This document shows, piece after piece, positions 22,101-32,940 of a stretch of DNA of 64,000 bases. The translations under genes were made by a program, and so were the position numbers. Positions within the stretch are counted from its first letter, which is position 1, and each line of letters begins with the position of its first letter. A model generated the notes under the pieces. The model had not been told where the DNA came from. It saw nothing but the letters and a program-made list of their open reading frames with translations, and did no database searches. The stretch is from Zygnema cylindricum. Lineage: Eukaryota > Streptophyta > Zygnematophyceae > Zygnematales > Zygnemataceae. The stretch covers positions 169,822 through 233,821 of the forward strand of contig JBBHKE010000962.1 in NCBI GenBank assembly GCA_037447655.1, written 5' to 3'.

Positions 22101-25100
22101 TTTTGAATTCGCAAAGTCAATGAAGGCAGTGCCTCGGGGACGTCTGGATAAAACAAACTAACTAAATGTGAGATAACGTTGAAGTAAAGTAGACGGCAAA
22201 GAAAAACATTGGGAGGAGGACAGTGTCTCGGGGACGTCTGGATAAAACAAATTAACTAAATCTGAGATAGAGAGGAAAACAAATTAGCTAAACGTGAGAT
22301 ATAGGAACAAAGGAGGAAAAGAGACGGAAACAAACATCAGTAACAAGTGAAGAGGAAGGCAGAGACTTGGGGACATCTGGGTGAAAGAAATTAACTAAAT
22401 GTGAGACAACGGAACATAGAAGTCATAACTCAAAAGCGAAAATAATAGGCAACACTCTATGTGGTAACACCATATTATACGCATATCATACAGTATAATA
22501 GGCTTTTAGAATGAAAGTAACCCCATACAGCATTTCCAATTGTTTTCGCACATTTTAACTATGAGACAAATACACCGTGTATCGCTATTAGTTTTAATGT
22601 TTTTTTGGCCACTCAAAACATCTTTTCTATGTGCACACTTGTCGGACTATTAATCCGACAGTAGTTGCCATTAAACTTGACGGTCTCCAATAATTATCCG
22701 GACACATGTGCATGGAAAAAACTTGTTTCAAGTGGCGAAAAAAACATTAACAATAATAGCGATAGACATTGTAACAAGTGGGGAGGAAGTTTGGCAACAA
22801 GTGGGGAGGGAAATCAGTGCCTCTAAGATGACTGGATAGGACATTTAACAACTGTGAAATACAGGAAAAGTGGAACGGAAACAAAGAAGGGTAGGAAGGC
22901 AGTCCTTCAAGGACGTCCGAATTAGAGAATGAATGTGAGATATAGGAAAGGTGAAGGAAAAGGGACTAAACAAATTCAGAAACAAGTGAGGAGGAAAGCG
23001 TCCCTCAGGGCCGACTGGACATGGGAATTAACTAGTGCGAGATACAGAAAAACTGGAGGAGAAGGGATGGCATAAAAGTCAAGTTCAATAACGGGTGGGG
23101 AGGAAAATTTCACTTTGTGACAGGGTGGAGAACGAGTCGGCAAGATCGTAAATTCCCAAACTTGGAAAATAGTTCTCGAACATCTGATTCTTGTGAGGTA
23201 GAAGGCAGCCCTCGGACAAAAACGGTGCAGCATTCGTCTTTGGAAGGTTCCACTTTGTCTTTTCCCTCCTTCACACGCTTAGGTTTTCCTTTTGTATCAC
23301 CATTTTCTACATCCTCTTGCTCATCGTCGACTGGTGGTTGGTCAGATAAACTTTTTTTTCTCTTTTTAGAATCCCCACTTTCCAGTTTAGCGTCTGCTAA
23401 CACTCGTGCCAATACTTCTCGCATCTGTTTTCCCTCATCTACTCCATCCATGACTTCTCCCTTGCCTCCTCCTCCAGGCTCATTTTGTTCCCCATCCCCA
23501 GTTCCTTCTGATGCTTTAGTCTCCTCCTCCAGATCCTCATCTTCCTCTTCCTCTCCCTCCTCTTCTCCCTCTCCCACTCTTACATCACCTCCAGAAACAG
23601 GTGCAGCACCTGTTACAGAGACCCCAAATGTCAACGACAACAAGTTTAGCTTTGTACGCAACCTGTCATTTACTATCTACCATCTAATCCTTCTTCCTTT
23701 TTTATTTTCCTGAGACAATACTATATTATAAATTGAGTAAACGTGAGACAGAAAATTACCTGATTTTTCAGTTGCCGAGGCTACATACTCGGACTTTGAA
23801 ACTGTCCAATCCACAGCAACCGGTCGACCACCAATTTGAGTTCCATTAAGAGATGTGACAGCCTGTCAAATGCCCACGAGAATGAGTATCAAGCAAAAAT
23901 AGAAAAATCCTCCTTCCCTCGACCTCCCTCTTTCCAACCTGAAGTGAATAAGTGTGGAAAGGTCAAAGAGTTTGGTCAAACCTTTTGAGCATCCGCGTGG
24001 CTTGTATATTGAACAAAGGCAAAACCTCGCAACCTGTTCCCAACCTCCAATTTTTAACTGTAACATTTTGCCGAAGCAATTTTCAACAGTCAAAGCACGG
24101 GCATCGAAAAAAAAGTTGTGCGAAAAAAACCCACCTGCCTTCCGGTGTCCGAGGAAGAGTGAGGTCCCACACAAAGCCAGCGGTACTAAAAACTTTCCGT
24201 AATTCAGTTTCATTAACCTGCAGTCAAAGTAAAACAAATCCTCAAAGTAATTTAGGGGAGCCGAATTAGCGTTATTAACACTCATAGCCATTCACGCTGT
24301 AGTTTACTGAAATGCGTACGTTTTCGTCCATTCGGTTTAAGTTATAGTTTGAAAAATGTACAAATACGGTTTTAGTATCTTGAACAGAAGTATCTATAAA
24401 ACAAAAACAATGGGAGGGTGGCATCAAACCAGCTTTAAAGATCCCTAATGGCGATTTTCAAGATTACCAATTGCACTAACTGCACGAATCTGCAATTAGT
24501 GCAATTAGTGCAACGCGAACACGTGAATACCGTGAATCACCTATATAAGGTTAATAACACTAATTCCGACTAGGTATTTTTGGTCCATGACCATAACATA
24601 GCCTTAACAAATGACCACATTCATAACATTAATATTATATAAGCAGTATAATCGGCTATGCCTCATGACAACATCAAAATTAATAACAAATAAAGAAGTC
24701 CTCACACAACTATTGTACTGTAACATCCGTCCCTAAGAACAAATCATAATTCGGGTAAGTCAGGTTGAACAAGTTTAAAATTGTTGTCGGGCTTTTTCCG
24801 AATTAGAATAATGCCCAGAGGTTGAAATTCATGGTGTTTATAGACATTTATGCTTAGTAGAAACGAACTCGATTGCTATACCTCTCAGACAAAAAAGATT
24901 TTTTTTTACCTACTGATGAGTGTCACATGGTAGATTGTTCATTTCTAAAGTGTATAGCGATCCTGTCAATGCCATTAAAAAGAAGTTCAACTCCCAGATT
25001 GCGAAATAATAAACATTGAGCGGGTTTTCCGTTTGAGGATGCTGTGGCAAAAATGATTCACAGAATAGTTACGGCAGAAAATAAATACAAATAGTGCTAC

Positions 25101-28100
25101 TTATTTGAAAAACAAGAATGTATGGCTCACCTGATATGGCAAATTTCGAACAATGAGACGGTGCTTCTTCAATTTAGAGCCCTGCGTTCCTCTCCCCCCA
25201 TACTTTGACTCTTTTTAGCTTTCATAAGTTTAAGAATCTGAATATGGAATTGCCCTGTAGGTAAGCTGAAAATATATAAAGTTTGAATGAACAGAAACAA
25301 TATGGAAAAGACTTGTAGACGTCGAGAGTACAAGAAAGGATGAACTAGGATTGACATGCCTCCCTCATGGATGTTTTATAAATAAGTTCACAGTATTGAG
25401 GTCTACATAGATTGACTAGTGTCTGTAATTCTGCCAAAAAAAAGGGATTTTTTTAAGGGATTTTTAAGGTTTTACTGCATAAGAGCACTGGGCATGAAAA
25501 GACGACGTATTCACAAAATGTTAAACAGCAGAACCTCTCTTGACCATCTTGGAGTTTCCTCAACTTCTTAATAATCAAACTTTTTAAACAACAAACTGGA
25601 TTTCTCTTGACTTACAACAAGCAACTACTCGGCTGTAGTTCCCATTCGTTTCAAGGAAACAGTCGGAACAACAGGTTTCATCCCAGCAAGTGAGAAATGG
25701 TTAACGGTAAAAATGAGACAATTAAGGTTGCCTACGCTGTCAAAGTTTTTCTTTATGCTATTATTTTCAGTAGTGGAACTGTTATCGACGTCAGGCTTCG
25801 TAAATGTTTCTAAAAGAAATCGAAAAAACTTATCAACTACCAGTTGAATAAACGATGTGAGCTGTGTGTATTATTTGAGATACTCTACATTTTCAACTTC
25901 AAAGGTTTACAAAAAATGAAAAGAACATCTCACCTCACCACCCAGTTGACGAGCCCACAAAGTTTTCCCTTCCAGTTTTCTTCCATGAAGTTCAGAAACC
26001 GCTTTTCTGGCATCACGTACGGAATTGCAAACTAATACTAAGGCCTCCGGAGAGCAACCGTCTCTTGCCAGACCTGAACTCAAAAACAAACCGTAACAAA
26101 ACAAAATATATTCTTAACAAAAGACATACTTACTAACTCAAAAGCTCCTTATCACCATGGATTTTACTCAACCGCTTGAAACCATTATTCTCTGTCCTTT
26201 CCTCTCCTTCCTTTTCTTTGCATCTTTTTTTTTTTTCTCTGATTAGCCAAAAACTTTCCCGCTCACAAGTTATTTATTCACCATAAAAAGTCAAAACCAA
26301 GAGTGATACTGTCAAGTCTTATCCACGAGGAAAACATCAATTCCCAGCATAAAAACCGAACTTAATGTTGAAAGTTCTTACCATGTTGCTTAACATCATC
26401 TGCTGAAAAATCATGTGGCGATTCTGCGCAGGTTACAACCTCCCTCACTACAGACAAAACCGCTTCTTTCATCGCTTGTCCCTGAAGGCCTCCCAGAACA
26501 ACAGTCCTTGCAGATCTGCACCATTTTTTTTCCATTTCAGTTTTTTTGCTTCTACATTTGTCTGTCTAGTACTACACTGCCGACTACTATTAGTGTAGAA
26601 CAGCTTTCGGAAAGTTCAAGGTGTTTAATGTCAGTTAAGCTGGCTAAATCCTTTTTTTGAGAGAAGCAATTGAAAGGTAACGACCTAATCTTTCTGTTGG
26701 GATGTCACGATTCAAAAATCGGAGAAAAAGTCTTTTTAACCACTTTGAAATATATTTAAGACTAATAGTCATGGGCAGTGTAGTGCCACATGTGTATGTC
26801 TCACATAGTACCCAAATGAACAGAGAGAGAGGGAGAGAGAGAGGGGGAGGGAGAGGGAAAGGGAGAGGGAATGATGGGGAGACTTGGTTTTAACAGAACG
26901 GTTTTGATGTTGCAGGCGACTTAACCTTCAGAATTCGCCAATTGGGCGGAGTGGGAACAGATTAAGAATGCATGCAACATGCATGCTAGATTGGCCCGGT
27001 AAATGACGGCAAACTGCCTCGACCTGTGCCCTATTTCTTTCTCCAATCCTCACAGGAATTCATTTTAAAATATCAAATCAGTGTTCTCATCCACTGATAA
27101 AGGTGTCCCTTCAATGAGGACCCTATTCAAACAAAAGAAATCTAAGCAAACTGTCGTAAACCTTGCTGCATCTCCCACCTAACTTGTATCTTTGAAGCAC
27201 AAATATGCAAGTTTGAACATTTAAAGATGAGTTTTGTGCCTACCGCTGTGCAGGAGAAGCCTCCCCATCCTTACGTTCCTTCTTCTTTTTTCTTTGAGAT
27301 TCAGAATCCTTTAACTGCTTGCCCTGTACTGCACCATGTCTCATAAACCTTTTCATGTAAGACATCCTTCAAACATTGAACCTAGACACAGAATTTGCAA
27401 CATTTCTCGTTATTTCAACAGTTCTCGTAACTCCTTGAATATGTACTTACAAGCGTCAGAATTAGCACGTGGCCGTTTTTTGTTTACTGCCGGTACATCG
27501 GGCTTGGGTGTCTTATTTTTGACTTTTGATACTGTGGTTGAAAGGTCCTCTTCTTTTCCTGTCTCGGCTTCATCCTTATCAATGTCTTTTCTCGGAGCTC
27601 CTGCTTCATCTGAAAAGACAAACAAGGACGGAATGAGTTCCATATTAAAAAGTGAACTCCTGGTCAAGTTTACAAAAATGAGAAACTAAACGGCATTTAA
27701 TCGAAAACTTGTAACTTCATGAGAGCATGTTCCATCATGTTCTTATGTTATCATATTCCTAAAGCCCTCCAGACATGGACAATAGACTGTTAAAACAAAT
27801 AGTTACGTGTCAATGAAAAGCATTCAGACACACTACTTATACTATGAATCAACTTATGCCGATGGTTACAAAATGGTTTTAATACAAAAAACTATGTCAT
27901 TTGATATACACCAGACCCGGAGTGGAACTCACAGGCTCCGGCAAATTTTACCTCAGAATACCAAAACAAAGTTGAAACCCAAAAGACAACCAATTGTAAA
28001 CTTCATTATGAGCATTGCATGGTAGAGGGAAATAGCTATTTCACACTGGCAAATATTCTTAAGAATTGTGGCAGAAGTACTTTCTACGGCTCAATTTGGT

Positions 28101-30467
28101 ATTTTTCCCAGCAAGTTAATAAACCGTCAGGATCAAGACAGGAAAAAACACTCGTATGCTAAAGAGAACACAAAAAAGATGCCTGATTGCCAAAAAGAAA
28201 TGAGCTCCTCCTTTCTACAACTTGAATAATTCAGGCTTTGACACATTCCTCCTTCCAAAAAGTTCGAGTATGCGAAAGAGAACACAAAGGATGCCTAGTT
28301 CCAAGAACAAGATGAGAGCCTTTCCATACCTTGAATTATTCGGGCTTTGATTCGTTCCTCCTTTGCAGGTCGTTTGCCAGCAATGTGTAGAAGAAGTTTC
28401 CTGCCCTTCAAGGAAATACCATCGGGAGCATTCACTGCTCGCACGGCATCCTCCGCCAAAGCACTGTCACACCATTTGAAAACGTACAACAATCACACGA
28501 TTTCAGAACACACATAACAATCACACAATTTGAAAAAGTACAACAATTACACGATTTCAAAACAGCATAACAATCACACGATTTGACAACACATAACAAT
28601 CCCATATTCCGAAAATATAGACAAACCACACAATCAAAACACATAACAATCCCAGAATTTGAAGACATATAGCAATCACTTGATTTCGAAGGGCACATAT
28701 TAATCACACAATTTGAAAACAGACATAACAATCACAACAATCACACAACTTGAAAACACATAACAATCACACACTTTGAAACAACGTGACATGGTACTAA
28801 AAGCCCTGCCCCATCAAAAATTACAGTTGCACCCTCAAGTACTCATTTGGGGGCTCAGACACTGAGGCATAAGAGATTCCCTCTTCTCTGGAGTGAAAAG
28901 AAGAGACACTATAAGAGTGCTTAAAAGACATAGCACGACGACAAAATCTGACACTCACAACTGTCAAAGACGATTGTGGGCACCAGAGAAACTCAGTTTT
29001 AAAGAATATTTGAACAAATGGATAGGAGGAAACAGAGTGGGATACTGAATTTTTTCTTTTGAAAATGTCCTCTTGAGTGTTTTAAACTATTCAAATAAGA
29101 AAATACGAAGTGATAAATCGAAGGAAAGCCAGAATGCACAAGAAAGATTTGACAACCCTGAATTTACGTAGTAACAGCACACACATAGTCCAGCCTCAGT
29201 CAAAACAGACTACAATAACTTCAAAAACTTCAACTAAACTTAATGACATGTTAATTGCATGCTGACAAAGAAAGACGTGAGCTTCCAGAGAGAAAACCAA
29301 CCAAATGACAAATAGCATAACAGTAGGCAAATTGTCACTAACAGTTTTTTGGTCATGTTTTGGTCATGTTTTGGTCATCGGTTGGTCATGTTACTCAATA
29401 TTCACATATCGGGTAACATGACCAAAAGACTACCAAGGAAAATGTAACGTAACAATATAGTGACCAAAACATGACCCAAAAAATGTGAGCAAAAAAATGC
29501 CTATTGATATGCTTCAACAAAACTTGATAATGGAATTACATGTAAATTGGAAAAGCAACAAAAAGAGACTCGATAACTGAGGGTCCATGAACAAAATTAA
29601 ATGTTCAAATTCGGTAATTTATATCGATTGTTTAGAGGTCGAAACTCAATGTCTTGAAATACAATTTCCAAAGATTGATGGTCGACTCTCAAATTTGAAT
29701 TTTAATGCTTAATGCTCAATTTCCAAAGTTAAAGTGCAACGCCCAAAAAACTGAGCAATCTCAATTCTTCTTGTTTCAATGTTCAATTTTTAATATTCGA
29801 TTTTCAATGTTTAATGTGTAATGCTCAAAAGGAGAAAATCCATAGCTTATCTGCAGTTTTCCAAAGACCACTTAAAATTCCTTGTGAAACTGTTCAAGGT
29901 CATATTCTTCAATTTTGACATGTTCGTATTTAGACAAAGAAACCTAATTTTCAAAGTCCGACAATGAAAACCAAGAGCTGTGTTCGATGTGAAGCCTCCA
30001 TTCAACCTTCTTTACTGCTTAAAAATGACTGGCCAAACAATGAGGGTTTTCTGTTAGGGTTTTGTAACTCACAAGTGAACGTATCCAAACCCGCGATGTT
30101 TCTCGGCCCCTGCAACCGACCAGCTCACAGAGTGAGCCAAAATCCTCACACACAGAAACAGGAATAATTGAAGTAAAAGAGGAAGAAAGAGGTAAACACA
30201 CCTTTTTGTCGCACTAAAAAACATCTCCGTACAGGTCCAAGGGCCGCACATGCTTCCTCCAGCTGCCACAGTAAAACTGTAACAATGAGAAAGAACAGAG
30301 GCGAAAGGATCGAAGAGCGAGGACGTCCTAAGTTACGGTAAAGAGGGAGTATCTGAGCGGCTTACTTGCGTGTCTGTAGCGTCAAACGGCACATTCCGTA
30401 CAAACAGTACGCGCCTCTCAGCTTTGGATTCAGCACGTGTCTCGACGGCTTCGGCGGGAACCGCCAT
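19188..30467 (-). CDS. RBM28: RBM28/Nop4-type nucleolar RNA-binding protein, five RRMs
   Basis: Homologues (yeast Nop4, human RBM28) act in the nucleolus in pre-60S ribosome assembly. Seventeen exons join in consistent phase to 785 aa: 30467-30366, 30262-30202, 30109-30073, 28463-28330, 27609-27451, 27328-27244, 26515-26382, 26073-25934, 25181-25131, 24217-24135, 24033-23982, 23862-23760, 23609-23114, 22143-21933, 20586-20425, 20068-19939, 19405-19188. RRM1 is at about 21-97 (VLFVRNVPF, RGFGYVHF). A diverged RRM2 lies at about 195-284. RRM3 at about 291-370 has LIVRNLPY and RGFAFVQY. RRM4 at about 509-600 has TVFVRGLPS and RGTAFIDF. RRM5 at about 629-725 has LAVHNVP and RGVAFVEF. A Glu/Asp-rich linker spans about 390-490, and the C-terminus is basic (NKKKRQR). 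All junctions are GT-AG. Introns carry MITEs, minisatellites and a tandem array of splice-acceptor copies. Confidence 0.93.
19440..19740. repeat. AT-rich cryptic repeat (ATATGATATATGACATATG-like)
   Basis: Many interspersed copies of ATATGA/ACATATG words lie inside the last intron of the RBM28-like gene (19406-19938). There is no regular period. Confidence 0.6.
20641..20885. mobile_element. Family C MITE in RBM28 intron
   Basis: The left end ACTAAACCGTGAACCGCTAT leads into TAGCGTTAAG. The right end has TTAACACCAATATCGATTCA and then CAATGTGTAC. Its interior resembles the copy at 6965-7157. It lies in the intron 20587-21932, close to the acceptor side of exon 15 on the plus strand map. Confidence 0.65.
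20936..20956. repeat. (CA)n microsatellite
   Basis: A perfect AC dinucleotide run in the RBM28 intron 20587-21932. Confidence 0.95.
22144..23113. repeat. Tandem array of about 95-bp units carrying splice-acceptor copies (RBM28 intron 13)
   Basis: The exon 14 boundary reads, on the minus strand, TTTTATCCAG/ACGTCCCCGAGG. Diverged copies of the same junction recur, with the exon side ending at plus-strand positions near 22237, 22376, 22831, 22917 and 23014. The spacing is roughly 86-139 bases, except where a MITE (22571-22773) interrupts. Copies keep the CCAG-like acceptor, a TAGTTAATT/AACTAAAT block and a CTCCCCACTTGTT block. The true donor after exon 13 (23113) sits one unit length from the last copy. 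Confidence 0.75.
22571..22773. mobile_element. Family C MITE inside the intron array, 203 bp
   Basis: The ends are TACACCGTGTATCGCTATTA and the inverted TAATAGCGATAGACATTGTA. The interior has inverted arms, with AAACATCTTTTCTATGTGCA answered by GTGCATGGAAAAAACTTGTT. Confidence 0.8.
24256..24590. mobile_element. Family C ends, incomplete or rearranged
   Basis: At 24263-24302 the sequence GAATTAGCGTTATTAACACT leads to a CATTCACGCTGTAG terminus. At about 24528 an ACCGTGAATCACCTATATAA end follows, pointing the same way out. The two ends do not form one simple element. A small GCAATTAGTGCAATTAGTGC duplication lies near 24490. The stretch overlaps the exon 10 side of a RBM28 intron. Confidence 0.45.
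26821..26884. repeat. GGGAGA-rich simple repeat
   Basis: A purine tract on the plus strand within RBM28 intron 26516-27243, pyrimidine-rich in the transcript. Confidence 0.85.
28476..28790. repeat. Minisatellite, about 26-33 bp units
   Basis: Repeated words ACAATCACAC.ATTTGAAAAC and ACATAACAATC fill this stretch of RBM28 intron 3. In the minus-strand sense the array runs up to about 12 bases before the acceptor of exon 4 (28464), so the pyrimidine tract of that acceptor is built from the repeat. Confidence 0.8.
29340..29480. repeat. Inverted cluster of GGTCATG/CATGACC words
   Basis: TTTTGGTCATG is repeated three to four times at 29344-29393 and is answered by CATGACCAAAAG and CAAAACATGACC at 29405-29477. 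A hairpin is possible. It lies in RBM28 intron 3. Confidence 0.6.
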
Positions 30468-30704
30468 TTGAGCGAGAAGGGCCACTTTTATCGCGTGAAA
30501 TTGTACTCCAATATGGCATCCCGGGTGACAATTGCATCCAAACTTTTCATAGGCTTTTCAGCTTACAGCTTTTGCCTCTTGGCATGCAACCTTCAAAACT
30601 TTGAAGAGATAGAAAATTGAAGTACACTACAGTACAGTACAGTACACTATAGTACATTACACATGTACAACACTGTATAATACGTGTATAGCACAGTAAA
30701 TGTA
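30468..30704. promoter_or_regulatory. RBM28: RBM28 upstream region
   Basis: Only about 240 bases separate the RBM28 ATG from the transposon at 30705. A run of GTACA/GTACT words lies at 30620-30660. No TATA box could be assigned with confidence. The promoter therefore probably overlaps or includes transposon sequence. Confidence 0.35.
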
Positions 30705-31512
30705 GAGAATTGCTAATCGCAGAGACGATTTTTGCTGCGCGCAGGTAGTTGTCAGAAATTGTACATTTGAAGTACAATTTCGTACAGGCTACGTACCTTT
30801 AATTTCAGATCTGACGGTCAATCCGTCGAACAACTTTGACTTGCGGAATATTGTACCGGCGGTTAAAAAAGTGTCGCGCTTGCAAACGTCGACCGTCATA
30901 AAAAAAAAAAAAATTCACACGGCCGGCGCAGGTTTACTGTAACCAAACTGCGGCAGCCACATATAAATAAAATGGCTGCGCGCAGGTAGTTTACTGCAAA
31001 AATGAAATCAACTCGCGAACCGTTACATTGAACTTGGACACATATTAAAGGACGACGAACAACATGTGTAAACTCGCACGAAAACAAATAAACTTCGTAC
31101 AAATAAAAATGCGTACCCGACTACCCGCGTATAAATATCGATGAAACTAAAATGACACGTCGTCACGTCCACGGTGGACGTGACAACGAGTTGATTTCAT
31201 TTTTGCGGCTAACGTGAAGTGATAAAACTATCTGCGCGCAGCCATTTTATTTATATGTGGCTGCCGCAGTTTGGTTACAGTAAACCTGCGCCGGCCGTGT
31301 GAAATTTTATTTTTTTTATGACGGTCGACGGTTGTAAGCGCGACACTTTTTAAACCGCCGGTACAATAATCCGCCAGTCAAAGTTGTTCGACGGATTGAC
31401 CGTCAGATCTGAAATTAAAGGTACGTAGCTTGTACAAAATTGTACTTCAAATGTACAATTTCTGACAACTATCTGCGCGCAGCAAAAATCGTCTCTGCGA
31501 TTAGCAATTCCC
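30705..31512. mobile_element. Family A long-TIR element, 808 bp
   Basis: Inverted arms of roughly 300 bases run at 30705-31017 and 31183-31512, starting GAGAATTGCTAATCGCAGAG and ending in the inverted CTCTGCGATTAGCAATTCCC. An 8-bp target duplication TAAATGTA lies at 30697-30704 and 31513-31520. The arms share TCACACGGCCGGCG, GACGGTCAATC and CGTCGACCGTCAT blocks with the larger element at 59826-62275. Non-coding. Confidence 0.88.
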
Positions 31513-31520
31513 TAAATGTA

Positions 31521-31958
31521 AAGCTATTAGCGATAGACGGTTTACTTGTAGTCTTGTACTTCAGATTCTGTTTTATTCAGTTCAACTTTCAGTTAGCGAT
31601 GCGCATCGTAGCGCAACCAGGGAGTCACGATACGGGAGGCAGAATATTTTACGATACGAGCTGAACCGGTGTCAGCCCAGAGGTCGCAAAAGTCAAAATT
31701 TTATATAACCGAAACCGACCGTTTTTTTTTTTTCAAAATCTGAGTAAACGACGCCCGACCGGGTTATGTCACGCTCCAAAATTGTTAACCGTTAACTGAC
31801 CGGCGTTTACGAAAATAAAAGTTAACCGAAACTCGATTTCTCGCGACTAACCGTGCCCGCCCGTAACCGTAAAAGTACAAAATTAACTATGTACGACGGA
31901 ATAAGCCAAAAATTACGCTTTGTCGCGTTCCCTAAGATTTGCGAAATGAATAGTGTAC
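31521..31958. other. Intergenic, no feature recognised
   Basis: Contains scattered CCGACCGTT/GTTAACCG words that recur at 32580-32720, suggesting one larger decayed element into which the MITE at 31959 inserted. Confidence 0.4.
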
Positions 31959-32462
31959 TACACCGCGAATCGTAATTAGAGTAATGAAAAAATTAGAGTA
32001 CAAAAACTAAAAAAAAAAATTAGAGTAATGAACGCTAATTTATGTGATAGAGCTTTTTCAACTATGAAGTTTACTCTAATTTATTTAAGTAATCTAATTT
32101 GGCACGCTAATATCCTCTACTGTAAATAGGGTATTCGTACAAAATTTGGCAAAACGTACAGTTTATCGTCACTATGACGTTTGCACTACGCGGTTTGTTA
32201 AAACGCAGTTACATGATAGCGGCAAGTATTAAATCATTATTTGTACTTTTTTACTAAATAAAGTACAATTTTGCACGATTGGAGGTAGTCCGTACTCCAT
32301 ACTAATTTAAACGAACCTATATTATAATTAAAAATGCTAATTAACTTTACCTTAAATAGAATAATGAAAAAATTAGAATCATTTACTCTATTTCGTGTGA
32401 TAGAGTCGAAATTTTGAGCGACCGAATTAGAGTAATTTACTCTAATTACGATTCGCGGTGTA
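31959..32462. mobile_element. Family C MITE, 504 bp
   Basis: The ends are TACACCGCGAATCGTAATTA and the inverted TAATTACGATTCGCGGTGTA, each continued by AGAGTAAT/ATTACTCT. The copy at 60887-61505 is very similar along its whole length, including the TTTGTACTTTTTT block. Confidence 0.88.
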
Positions 32463-32872
32463 CCGTGTTTTATTTGCGACGCTAATCAGGGTGTCACATA
32501 TTCCACGATACCAAAGAGTACAAAGTACAATAATGTTAGATTGTATGGACAGTACAAATTTTTCATTTTTTTTGGTTTTTTGGTGAACCGACTGTAACCG
32601 ACCGTTTTTTTTTTCTGGTGAATCAATCGACCGCAACCGCCCCGCCCTCAAAATTTGGCAACCGAATCCGTTCCGGATCCGGCACGGGCGGTCGGTTAAC
32701 GGTCGATCACGGTTTCGGTTGACCGTTTGCGACCTCTGTGTCAGCCTAATAGCAAAGCTTCCCGATATGCCATTACCGGATGCTAGATCGGACTCCTCGA
32801 CAATTATTACGACAACGCCCATCACCTTTTGCGTTACTGGATTGTTGATATTTAATTTGAATTAACTGCGAT

Positions 32873-32940
32873 TAGGGAGTGTTCCCATATAGCCGATACT
32901 TTTAAATAGTAATTTGTATTATAGTGAAAATTCTCCGTAC
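32873..32940 (+). mobile_element. Extra family B left terminus, tandem
   Basis: This 68-base stretch starts TTAGGGAGTGTTCCCATAT. It closely parallels the next 68 bases from 32941, so two left ends stand in tandem. Confidence 0.65.

Noticed and set aside
23117-23713. Plus-strand Ser/Pro-rich open frame of 198 codons
   Set aside because: It is the shadow of the acidic-linker exon (23114-23609) of the RBM28-like gene on the other strand.
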